NCBI GenBank assembly: GCA_018711625.1
Contig: DVID01000030.1
Coordinates: 1-50,105 of the forward strand
Direction of reading: 5' to 3'
DNA from: Candidatus Limicola stercorigallinarum
Lineage (GTDB): Bacteria; Actinomycetota; Coriobacteriia; Coriobacteriales; Coriobacteriaceae
DNA: 50,105 bases
In this document: positions 32,955-42,386 of the stretch, in pieces
How the letters are laid out: each line of letters begins with the position of its first letter
Position numbering within the stretch: the stretch's first letter is position 1
Made by a program: the position numbers and the translations under genes
The notes under the pieces: generated by a model
Told to the model about the DNA's origin: nothing
The model's database searches: none
The model's input: the letters and a program-made list of their open reading frames with translations, nothing else

Positions 32955-33659
32955 ATGGCTGACCAGTCGGTCTTGGTGATCATACCGGCCTACAACGAGG
33001 CCGCGAGCATCGTTGCCACCGTCAATGCGGTTATCGCGACGGGCTTTGATTACGTGGTGGTCAACGACGGTTCGCGCGACAACACACTCGACATTTGCCG
33101 TGAACATGGCTTCAACGTGCTTGATCTTCCCCAGAATCTGGGAATTGGCGGTGCTGTTCAGGCCGGTCATAAGTATGCGCGTGCTCACGGATATAGCATC
33201 GACATTCAGTTCGATGGTGACGGCCAGCATGACGCGAGTTATCTCGAGGCGCTTGTGGACGCAGTTCATGAGGGGCGCGACCTGGTGATAGGCTCGCGCT
33301 TTCTTGAGCCTACCGATGGGTTTCAGTCGACAGTGATGCGTCGTGTAGGTAAAACATGGCTTTCGGGCTGCCTCAAGCTCATGGCGCGTGTTCGTGTGAC
33401 CGACCCTACCTCGGGCTTTCGGGCGTGCGGCCCTCGCGCGATCGAGCTCTTCTGCAATAGCTATCCCATCGATTACCCTGAGCCTGAATCCATCGCGCTT
33501 GCCGCGCGTTCGGGACTTACGCTTGGCGAGATTCCCGTGGTGATGCACGAGCGCCAGGGCGGTGTGTCGTCCATTAATGCGCTTGCAAGCGTGTATTACA
33601 TGATCAAAGTATCGCTTGCCATCGCCATTACCTGCGCGTTTCATCATCGGAAAGGGTGA
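32955..33659 (+). CDS. Family 2 glycosyltransferase, polyprenyl-phosphate-sugar synthase type
   Basis: A 234-residue GT2 enzyme of the DPM1/GtrB type, which moves a sugar from a nucleotide donor to polyprenyl phosphate at the inner membrane face. It has IIPAYNEAASIVATV (donor site), VVNDGSRDNT, the metal-binding DGDGQHDASYL and the acceptor segment RFLEPTDGFQS. The typical (M)TDPTSGFRA motif appears as VTDPTSGFRACG. It lacks the C-terminal membrane helices of some relatives, and the next gene (DUF2304) may supply the membrane part. ATG at 32955 follows GGAGG; the end overlaps the next gene by four bases. Confidence 0.92.
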   Translation: MADQSVLVIIPAYNEAASIVATVNAVIATGFDYVVVNDGSRDNTLDICREHGFNVLDLPQNLGIGGAVQAGHKYARAHGYSIDIQFDGDGQHDASYLEALVDAVHEGRDLVIGSRFLEPTDGFQSTVMRRVGKTWLSGCLKLMARVRVTDPTSGFRACGPRAIELFCNSYPIDYPEPESIALAARSGLTLGEIPVVMHERQGGVSSINALASVYYMIKVSLAIAITCAFHHRKG

Positions 33660-34027
33660 GGGCTGTGCTTTTTGCGGTTCAAGCCGTCTCGGTTGTTTTT
33701 TGCGTGCTGCTGCTTTTGTTTATCGTGCGGCTCGTGGCGCGCGAGCGGCTGCAGCTTAAGTATTCGCTGCTCTGGCTTATGCTGGGCATTCTGCTTCTTG
33801 CAGCGGCGCTCTTTCCCGATACTATTTTTGCCCTGTCGGAGCGTTTGGGGTTTGAGACTCCCTCAAACTTCATTTTTTTCGTAGGCCTCTTCTGTCTCTT
33901 GGCTATCGCGCTTTCGCTGAGCGTAATCGTGAGCAAGCAGGCGCTCATGATCAAAAATCTCACCCAGCGCCTCGCACTTGTCGACTACGAGCTGCGTGAG
34001 CTTCGCTCCAAGCGCCCTCAGGGCTAA
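33656..34027 (+). CDS. DUF2304 membrane protein
   Basis: A 123-residue protein with three hydrophobic segments (residues 5-27, 38-56, 72-92) and the DUF2304 pattern LKYSLLWLMLGILLL. A short coiled basic C-terminus (IKNLTQRLALVDYELRELRSKR) follows. It starts at GTG inside the GT2 stop (GTGA overlap), so it is translated by coupling. DUF2304 genes regularly follow DPM1-like GT2 genes in polysaccharide loci, which suggests a membrane partner or anchor. Molecular function is not established. Confidence 0.9.
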   Translation: MRAVLFAVQAVSVVFCVLLLLFIVRLVARERLQLKYSLLWLMLGILLLAAALFPDTIFALSERLGFETPSNFIFFVGLFCLLAIALSLSVIVSKQALMIKNLTQRLALVDYELRELRSKRPQG

Positions 34028-34538
34028 CGTGTGCCAGCGGAGGCGCGTTCCTCCGTTGTGTGATTAACATTCTCCTTGATTACCAGCGGCTTGATGCGAT
34101 GCTTCGGCCCGTTTCAGCTCGCCCTACCAAAAACATTTCGATTTGTTGCAGTTTGAGGCCGACCCGCAAAACACGCAGAGGGGGCGAAGCGCACCGACCC
34201 GCCCTCCCGTTCCGCGTTGGGGCCGCCCGCTGGAAAAAAGTGCGCCATTTCAGTACGTGATTCGCGTTTTGCCGGGTACACCGCCGCCCGCGCTCGACAA
34301 AACCCCAGTTGGCGGGCCCCTCCAAGTCACGTCTTCCAGCAAAAATCCGAAGTACGTTCTGAAATGGCGCAGTTTTTTCTGGAGGCGGGTGGAGGCGGGG
34401 CCGTCCATCCCGTCAAACTGCAACTTATCGAAAAGTTTTGCTTTGAAAGGCTGCGGCGAACATGTTGTTGGGGTGGGCGCAGATGACAGTACATCCCGCG
34501 GCGTGGCGTTTCGCCACAGCATGTTCCTTGAGCGCGCG
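34028..34538. other. Gene-free stretch between convergent genes
   Basis: A small stem (CGGAGG/CCTCCG, 34038-34055) follows DUF2304 and may end its transcript. Most of the remainder is palindromic element B. Frames of 60-155 codons here lie on the repeat and are not credible genes. Confidence 0.65.
34136..34433. repeat. Long palindromic element B
   Basis: Two nested pairs of inverted arms share one centre. The outer pair, 34136-34156 against 34413-34433 (TTTCGAT..GTTGCAGTTTGA), matches 19 of 21. The inner pair, 34230-34264 against 34348-34382 (CTGGAAAAAAGTGCGCCATT...), matches 29 of 35. The element is about 300 bp, non-coding, between convergent genes. The inner arm resembles that of element A. 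Confidence 0.7.
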
Positions 34539-35780
34539 TTAAGCGCGCGCCCGCACGATAAAGGCGAGCGAAAACGCAATCGCGACAAGACAGCCGCCGA
34601 TGATGGCTAGGTTAATGCCGTTCATGCCCAGCTGGGCGGTGAGGGGAACAGCAAGTGCGAGTGCTACAACAAGAGCTACGCCATCGGCTACAAGCATGGC
34701 GCCGCTGCGGCGGATCACGAGGAGAACGTCGTTGGTGTAGAAGAGCACGCCCACGCACCCTGTGGCGATAAGCACAAAGGGAAAGAGATAGGTATAGGGC
34801 GCGATGGATGCGCCGAAGACTAGCGTGAGACCCCAATCGCCCACAAGGCTCAGAAGCACCACAAACACGGCAACTACGCCAAGAATCGCGGCGAGCACCT
34901 TGGCGAACACGCGCAAAAATGCCGCATGGCCCTTTGTGCTCCAGGCTTCAGCAAGGGAGCCAATGAGGGGGCTATACAAATAGGTGGCAGACACCTGAAT
35001 AAGCACGGCGGGCGTAGCTACGCTTGCATAGATGCCAAGCGCTTCGCTGCCATAGGTAACACCAAAATATTGGCGTACGAGCGAGGTAATGCCGTTGGCG
35101 CAGAGGCTCGCGACCATCGCAAGCAGGCATGCGCGCGCGAGCGCCTTCATCCGTTCATCTGTGAACGTGGGCCGCATGGGGCCGAAGCGCCGCGCATGGG
35201 GGATATCGTAGAGGAGCGTGACCAACATGCAGCACACGGCCATTCCAAGAATACCGGCAACAAGGTTATCGAAGAGCGCAAGTGGTGCGGCGAAACCCAC
35301 GAGCGAAAGTACGCCGCGCATGAGCTGGGACTTTCCGATGTAGTCCATACGGCCGCCCCGCTGGTCGATGCCATAGAGCACGTCCGAGAACACCTCGTCG
35401 GACTTAAAAACAAGATAGGCGGCCGACGCCGAAAGGAAGGCCACGTTTCCTTGGGTGCCGAGAGGCAGGTAGATGGCGGACCAGATGAGGCCTGCGGCAA
35501 TCGTTACAAAACGAAAGGCAACGTAGTCGCTGTTCGCGAACTCTCCCGCAACGTCGGACACCTGGAACGTGCGGATTTTGTACAGGCCAATTGAGGCGAA
35601 CACAATGCCGGTTGCCATAGCAAAGGCCAGCGCGCCGGAGTTTTGATACCCCGTGGAAAGGCGAACAACAAGCACGCTGGTAAGCCACTGGCATCCCAGG
35701 TAAAAGAGGCAGCCAAAGGCATTCCAAAGCGTGTTGGCCTTGAGGGAGAGCGGGGAGGGTTGTGTGCGCGTAGTATCCAT
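34539..35780 (-). CDS. Polysaccharide flippase (Wzx-type, MOP superfamily)
   Basis: A 413-residue integral membrane protein with about twelve hydrophobic segments and few charged residues. It has the repeat organisation of oligosaccharide flippases (LWNAFGCLFYLGCQWLTSVL at the start, GSEALGIYASVATPAVLIQV in the middle, YLYSPLIGSLAEAW later). It would turn undecaprenyl-linked repeat units across the membrane for the polysaccharide made by the neighbouring glycosyltransferases. The frame extends 81 codons further up, but similarity begins at ATG 35780. No Shine-Dalgarno is visible ahead of that ATG; instead TACAAT lies 9 bp upstream, so the mRNA may be leaderless. It is opposite in direction to the genes on both sides. 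Confidence 0.88.
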   Translation of the reverse strand: MDTTRTQPSPLSLKANTLWNAFGCLFYLGCQWLTSVLVVRLSTGYQNSGALAFAMATGIVFASIGLYKIRTFQVSDVAGEFANSDYVAFRFVTIAAGLIWSAIYLPLGTQGNVAFLSASAAYLVFKSDEVFSDVLYGIDQRGGRMDYIGKSQLMRGVLSLVGFAAPLALFDNLVAGILGMAVCCMLVTLLYDIPHARRFGPMRPTFTDERMKALARACLLAMVASLCANGITSLVRQYFGVTYGSEALGIYASVATPAVLIQVSATYLYSPLIGSLAEAWSTKGHAAFLRVFAKVLAAILGVVAVFVVLLSLVGDWGLTLVFGASIAPYTYLFPFVLIATGCVGVLFYTNDVLLVIRRSGAMLVADGVALVVALALAVPLTAQLGMNGINLAIIGGCLVAIAFSLAFIVRARA

Positions 35781-35788
35781 GGCATGCC

Positions 35789-35794
35789 ATTGTA
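35789..35794 (-). promoter_or_regulatory. Putative -10 element giving a leaderless flippase mRNA
   Basis: TACAATGG on the minus strand ends 8 bp before the flippase ATG. Transcription starting 6-8 bp downstream would begin at or next to the start codon. Confidence 0.35.
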
Positions 35795-35905
35795 GGGCAC
35801 TCGTGCGATAGCTTCGCGAGCACCCGTCCGTGAACAGAGGGATTTCATGAGCGGGATCGTCGGGTAAGATGGAGGGGTTCCGACCGTACTGAACGAAGGA
35901 CAGGC

Positions 35906-36706
35906 ATGTTCGGTCCCCAAGACCATATGTTTGCGCTCTGCGCCTACAAAGAATCGCCCTACCTCGAGGAGTGTCTCTGTTCGCTGCTTGAACAGGCCGA
36001 GCGCTCGCAGATTGTTGTCTCAACCTCTACGCCCAATGCGCATATCGCCGACGTTGCCCATCGCCATGGCGTGCGGCTCGTGGAGCATGAAGGCCCCTCG
36101 GGGATCGCGCGCGATTGGCTGCGCGCCCTCTCTTGCTGCGATGCGCCGCTCGTGACTATTGCGCATCAGGATGATGTGTACCTTCCTGCCTATCGCTCAA
36201 CTATGCTTGCCTGCATGAATGAGGAGGAGCGTCCGCTCATATTCTTCTCAGATTACGGCGAGCTGCGCGGCACCGTGGCGCAAGACGAGAGTCGCCTCCT
36301 AGCGGTGAAGCGCCTCATGCTTCGCCCGCTTGCTCCGCGACCCCTGCGCAGAAGCAGATTCCTGCGTCGCCGCGTGCTTTCGTTGGGGTCGCCCATCTGC
36401 TGCCCTGCGGTTACCTACTGTCTTCCCAATCTGCCGCAGCCGGTGTTTTTGGACACCATGAAGTGCGATTTGGATTGGCAAGCCTGGGAGCGTTTTTCCA
36501 AGCTCGAAGGCTCGTTTGTGTACAGCGACAAGCTCCTCATGCGCCACCGCATCCACGAGGGATCCGAGACCTCCGCGCTCATCCAAGACAATACGCGCTC
36601 GCGCGAAGACCTTGAGATGTTCCAGAAGTTCTGGCCAGCACCCATCGCCCGCGTGCTCAACCGTGTGTACTCAGGGAGCCAAGCGAGCAACGCGCTCGAC
36701 GCCTAA
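35906..36706 (+). CDS. Family 2-like glycosyltransferase
   Basis: A 266-residue predicted inverting glycosyltransferase with a GT-A fold: [22 protein letters not shown] (donor-binding strand and helix), [10 protein letters not shown], and the metal-binding AHQDDVY near residue 88. FFSDYGEL, a basic stretch ([17 protein letters not shown]) and [11 protein letters not shown], in the position of the acceptor and catalytic-base region, follow. It probably adds one sugar of the wall polysaccharide whose rhamnose comes from the rml genes just downstream. Donor and linkage cannot be deduced. A GAAGGAC ribosome site precedes the ATG. Confidence 0.85.
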   Translation: MFGPQDHMFALCAYKESPYLEECLCSLLEQAERSQIVVSTSTPNAHIADVAHRHGVRLVEHEGPSGIARDWLRALSCCDAPLVTIAHQDDVYLPAYRSTMLACMNEEERPLIFFSDYGELRGTVAQDESRLLAVKRLMLRPLAPRPLRRSRFLRRRVLSLGSPICCPAVTYCLPNLPQPVFLDTMKCDLDWQAWERFSKLEGSFVYSDKLLMRHRIHEGSETSALIQDNTRSREDLEMFQKFWPAPIARVLNRVYSGSQASNALDA

Positions 36707-36803
36707 CGCTGCGCCTGTGTGCTTTGAGGGCATTATGCGCCCAGCGCCGCGGCTCCTCTATCATAGGGACAGAAGTATCCAGCGCCATATTGAAGGGCTG
36801 CGT

Positions 36804-38817
<2,014 letters not shown>

Positions 38818-38828
38818 AAGGGGTTCTC

Positions 38829-40289
38829 ATGGCGCTGGAATACGAAAAAGAACTCGGCGTGCAAACCACTGACATTCCTGGGCTTTTGGTGTTTGACCTG
38901 GCGGTTCACGGCGATGCGCGTGGCTGGTTCAAAGAAAACTGGCAGCGGGCGAAAATGTGTGCGCTCGGTCTGCCCGACTTTGGCCCCGTGCAGAACAACA
39001 TCAGCTTCAACGCCGAGCGTGGCGTAACGCGTGGCATACATGCCGAGCCGTGGGATAAGTACATCTCCATCGGCTGCGGCAGCGTGTTTGGCGCATGGGT
39101 AGACCTGCGCCCCGGCGACACCTTTGGCCGCGTGTTCACATGCGTGCTCGATCCTTCGCGCGCCATCTATGTGCCGCGCGGTGTGGGCAACGCCTTCCAG
39201 GCGCTTGAGGACGGTACGGTTTACACCTACCTCGTGAACGCGCACTGGTCGCCCGAGCTCAAGCGCACCTACACCTTCGTGAACCTGGCCGACCCCACCT
39301 TGGGCATTGAGTGGCCCATTCCGCTGGATGCCTGCGAACTCTCTGAGGCAGACAAACATCATCCGTATTTGGTCGATGCGCTTCCCATGGCACCGCGTCG
39401 TACGCTTGTGTGCGGTTGCAACGGCCAGCTGGGGCGTGCCGTGCGCGCGCTGGCCGAGGAGCGCGGCCTCGAGGGTTTCGATTACTGCGATATTGACACC
39501 TTTGACCTGGGCGATCCGGCAGCCTACGAGAGCATTGACTGGTCACTCTATGGCACGGTTATCAACTGTGGCGCGTACACGGCGGTTGACCGTGCGGAGA
39601 CACCCGAGGGACGCGCGGCATGCTGGCGCGCCAACGCCACGGGCCCCGCGCTTATGGCCCGCGTTTGCGCTGAGCACGGCATCACGCTTGCGCATGTGAG
39701 TTCTGACTATGTGTTTGACGGTGTGGCCGAGCTTCATAGTGAGGACGAGCCGCTTTCTCCCTTAGGCGTTTATGGTCAAACCAAGGCTGCCGGCGATCTG
39801 GCGGTGGCGGGTTGCCCGCGCCATTACATCTTGCGCTCAAGCTGGGTGATTGGCGACGGCCACAACTTCGTGAAGACCATGATGGGGCTTGCACGCCGCT
39901 GTGCCGACCCGGCTGACGCACTGGAGCACGTGACCGTGGTCGATGACCAGATTGGCTGCCTTACCTTTACGGATGAGATGGCGCGCGCCATTTTCCACCT
40001 GCTCGATACTCAGGCGCCCTATGGTGTGTACAACATGACGGGGTCGGGCGAGCCGGCAAGCTGGGCAGACATTGCGCGTCGCGTGTTCGAGCTTACCTGC
40101 GGCAACGGCGTGGCGGTTGTGCCGGTGAGCACCCAAGCATACTACGCCAACGCTGCGGGCCCGGTGGCGCCTCGCCCCACGCACTCTGCGCTCGACCTTT
40201 CCAAGCTTGCGGCGGCAGGGTTTAGCCCCGCACCGTGGGCCGAGGAGCTCGACCGCTACGTTGCGGCAGAGCTTTCCCTGCTCGCTTAG
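38829..40289 (+). CDS. rmlCD: RmlC-RmlD fusion: dTDP-4-dehydrorhamnose 3,5-epimerase / reductase
   Basis: A 486-residue two-domain enzyme doing the last two steps to dTDP-L-rhamnose. Residues 1-195 are the RmlC cupin: GDARGWFKENW, VQNNISFN, RGIHAEPWDKYI with the catalytic His, and YVPRGVGNAFQALEDGTVYTYLV. Residues about 198-486 are RmlD: the nucleotide-binding VCGCNGQLGRAVR, VINCGAYTAVDRAE, HVSSDYVFDG, and the YGQTKAAGD catalytic pair, with RSSWVIGDGHNFVKTM. Separate proteins are the rule; the fusion removes the need to release the intermediate. ATG at 38829 follows AGAAGGG, 11 bp after rmlB. Confidence 0.96.
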   Translation: MALEYEKELGVQTTDIPGLLVFDLAVHGDARGWFKENWQRAKMCALGLPDFGPVQNNISFNAERGVTRGIHAEPWDKYISIGCGSVFGAWVDLRPGDTFGRVFTCVLDPSRAIYVPRGVGNAFQALEDGTVYTYLVNAHWSPELKRTYTFVNLADPTLGIEWPIPLDACELSEADKHHPYLVDALPMAPRRTLVCGCNGQLGRAVRALAEERGLEGFDYCDIDTFDLGDPAAYESIDWSLYGTVINCGAYTAVDRAETPEGRAACWRANATGPALMARVCAEHGITLAHVSSDYVFDGVAELHSEDEPLSPLGVYGQTKAAGDLAVAGCPRHYILRSSWVIGDGHNFVKTMMGLARRCADPADALEHVTVVDDQIGCLTFTDEMARAIFHLLDTQAPYGVYNMTGSGEPASWADIARRVFELTCGNGVAVVPVSTQAYYANAAGPVAPRPTHSALDLSKLAAAGFSPAPWAEELDRYVAAELSLLA

Positions 40290-40319
40290 TCTTTGCGTCC
40301 AGACCAACCAGGAGTTTCC

Positions 40320-42254
40320 ATGTCGAACTACCACGTCATATCCGATGCGGACGGTGCTACCACGGCATCTGCCGTGTGCGACCCCCGCATTGCCATGTTT
40401 GTTTCCACGCATAAGCCGGTTCACCGGTTTGAGAGCTCTATCATGCAGCTCGTGCAGGTGGGTGCCGCGCAGGCTAAAGTGCGCTTTGCCGACACGCTGC
40501 ACGACGACGAGGGCGAGAACATCTCGGAGCGCAATCCCGCCTACTGTGAGCTCACCACGCAGTACTGGGCGTGGAAGCAGAACCTGGACGTTGATTACGT
40601 TGGCTTTTGCCACTACCGGCGCTACTTTGACTTCAACCCCGAGCACCATACCGAAAACTCCTATGGCGAGGTTATTGATGGGTATATCGACGAAGCTTCG
40701 GCGGTGGCCTATCACCTGGATGATGCTTCCATCGTGCGCGCCGTGCGTGGGTATGACGTGGTGACCACCGGCGTGAACGATATCCGTCGCTTCATGGGGC
40801 CGCGCGCCACGATGCGCACGCACTATGCCAAGGCGCCGGCGCTCTATGAGCGCGACCTCGACCATATGATGAAGATCCTGGTGGCGCATCACCCCGAGTA
40901 TGCCCCCGACGTGAAAACGTTCCTTGAAGGTCATGAGGCGTGCTTCTGCAATATGTTCATCATGCGCAAAGATATTTTTGACGCCTATTGCGCGTGGTTG
41001 TTCCCTCTGCTCGATGAGTTCATGGCCACCTCCGACATGTCGCGCTACAGCAAGGAGGCTCTGCGTACTCCCGGCCACCTGGCGGAGCGCCTGCTCAATA
41101 TCTACCTCATCCATCAGCGTCGGCAGGGCACGGCGTGGCGCCACAAAGAGCTGCAGTGCGTCCACTTTGAGCACCCCGAGCGCCATGCAGACCTGGCTCC
41201 GTTTCCCGCGGACGATGCGCGTCCCGTGGTGCCGGTGGCTTTTGCGGCGGATGACGCCTATGTTCCCATGGTCACCACCACGATCCACTCCATGCTCACC
41301 CACGCCTCGCGCGACGTGCGCTTTGACATCGTGGTGCTGCATCGCGACATCACGCCCGAGCATCAGGCCACGATGAAGGCGTTCCTTGAGCAGCCCGGCA
41401 CGGTGTACCTGCGCTTTGTGGACGTGAGTGACATCATTGGGCGCTATCGCCTCACCACCAACAATCCGCACATTAGCGTTGAGACGTACTATCGTTTTCT
41501 CGTGCAGGAGCTGCTGCCGTTCTACGACAAGGTGCTCTATCTCGATTCGGACCTCATTGTGCTCGACGATGTGGCCAAGCTTTACGCACTTGAGATGGGG
41601 GAGTGCCAGGTGGCCGCCGCTCGCGACATCGACTTCGCGGGCAACCTCAACATGAAGGATGGCAAGCGCCGGCGCTATGCGCAGGACGTGCTGGGCATGA
41701 CGGAGCCCTTCGATTATTTCCAGGCGGGCGTGCTCGTGCTCAACACGCGGGCCATGCGCGCTGCACACAGCATTGAGGAGTGGCTTACCATCGCAGGCGA
41801 CGAGCGTTACATCTACAACGACCAGGATGTGCTCAACGCGCAGTGCGAGGGGTCGGTTGTGTTCATTGATCCGTCGTGGAACGTGATGACCGACTGCGCC
41901 GGCAGGATCAAGCTTGTGTTTGCCCAGGCACCGGCTGATTTCTTTGATGCTTACCAGCAGGCTCGCGCCTGCGAGCGCATCGTGCACTATGCGGGTTTCG
42001 AGAAGCCGTGGAACACCCCCGACTGCGACCGCGCCGAGCTCTATTGGCGTTACGCCCGCGAGACTCCGTTCTACGAGGCGCTGCTGGCACGTTTGGGCGG
42101 GGCCAAGCCGCGAAAGCGCACTTCCACGGCTCATGCCCGCGTGCTTTCGGCCGAGAGCGGTTTGCGCCGCGTGCTCGATCCGCTTGTTCCCGTGGGGTCG
42201 GCGCGCCGTGAGGTGGCAAAGTCACTCGTGCGCAACATCACGCGCAAGAGCTGA
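40320..42254 (+). CDS. Two-domain glycosyltransferase (DUF4422 + GT8)
   Basis: A 644-residue cytoplasmic protein. Residues about 20-280 match DUF4422 (AMFVSTHKPV, ERNPAYCELTTQYWAWKQ, YVGFCHYRRYFDF, FMRKDIFDAY-like IMRKDIFDAYCAW), a domain found in capsule and wall-polysaccharide glycosyltransferases. Residues about 305-590 are GT8: PVAFAADDAYVPMVTTTIHSML, the metal-binding YLDSDLIVLDD, YFQAGVLVLN, NDQDVLNA and the C-terminal VHYAGFEKPW. Two transferase domains in one chain suggest consecutive sugar additions. A basic tail (KPRKRTSTAHAR..RNITRKS) may touch the membrane. AGGAG precedes ATG 40320, 31 bp after rmlCD, so it belongs to the same operon. Confidence 0.9.
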   Translation: MSNYHVISDADGATTASAVCDPRIAMFVSTHKPVHRFESSIMQLVQVGAAQAKVRFADTLHDDEGENISERNPAYCELTTQYWAWKQNLDVDYVGFCHYRRYFDFNPEHHTENSYGEVIDGYIDEASAVAYHLDDASIVRAVRGYDVVTTGVNDIRRFMGPRATMRTHYAKAPALYERDLDHMMKILVAHHPEYAPDVKTFLEGHEACFCNMFIMRKDIFDAYCAWLFPLLDEFMATSDMSRYSKEALRTPGHLAERLLNIYLIHQRRQGTAWRHKELQCVHFEHPERHADLAPFPADDARPVVPVAFAADDAYVPMVTTTIHSMLTHASRDVRFDIVVLHRDITPEHQATMKAFLEQPGTVYLRFVDVSDIIGRYRLTTNNPHISVETYYRFLVQELLPFYDKVLYLDSDLIVLDDVAKLYALEMGECQVAAARDIDFAGNLNMKDGKRRRYAQDVLGMTEPFDYFQAGVLVLNTRAMRAAHSIEEWLTIAGDERYIYNDQDVLNAQCEGSVVFIDPSWNVMTDCAGRIKLVFAQAPADFFDAYQQARACERIVHYAGFEKPWNTPDCDRAELYWRYARETPFYEALLARLGGAKPRKRTSTAHARVLSAESGLRRVLDPLVPVGSARREVAKSLVRNITRKS

Positions 42255-42288
42255 TGGGGCAGATGGGGACGTGTTCGTTTTGCCCCAT
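42253..42288. repeat. REP-like repeat, half copy
   Basis: ATGGGGCAG followed by ATGGGGACGTGTTCGTTTTG and CCCCAT begins inside the stop codon of the GT8 gene. It is one arm of the repeat seen complete at 12659 and 44508; no inverted partner follows. Confidence 0.75.
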
Positions 42289-42346
42289 TCTGGTGGCGCT
42301 TGGTGGCGATGCCCTTGCGCTTGCGCGCGACATCATCCCTGTTAGG

Positions 42347-42352
42347 TACAAT
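42347..42352 (+). promoter_or_regulatory. Putative -10 element of the GH25-SLH gene
   Basis: TACAATGGG, 35 bp before the start codon. No good -35 at the normal distance (TTGCGC is 20 bp away). Confidence 0.4.
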
Positions 42353-42386
42353 GGGTGCAACACCTACGATGTGAAGGAGCTGATAC

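Noticed and set aside
34143-34610. 155-codon frame over palindromic element B
   Set aside because: It follows the repeat arms and has low-complexity composition; not a credible gene.
39837-42134. 765-codon minus-strand open frame over rmlCD and the DUF4422-GT8 gene
   Set aside because: Antisense shadow; the plus-strand genes have complete motifs and ribosome sites.
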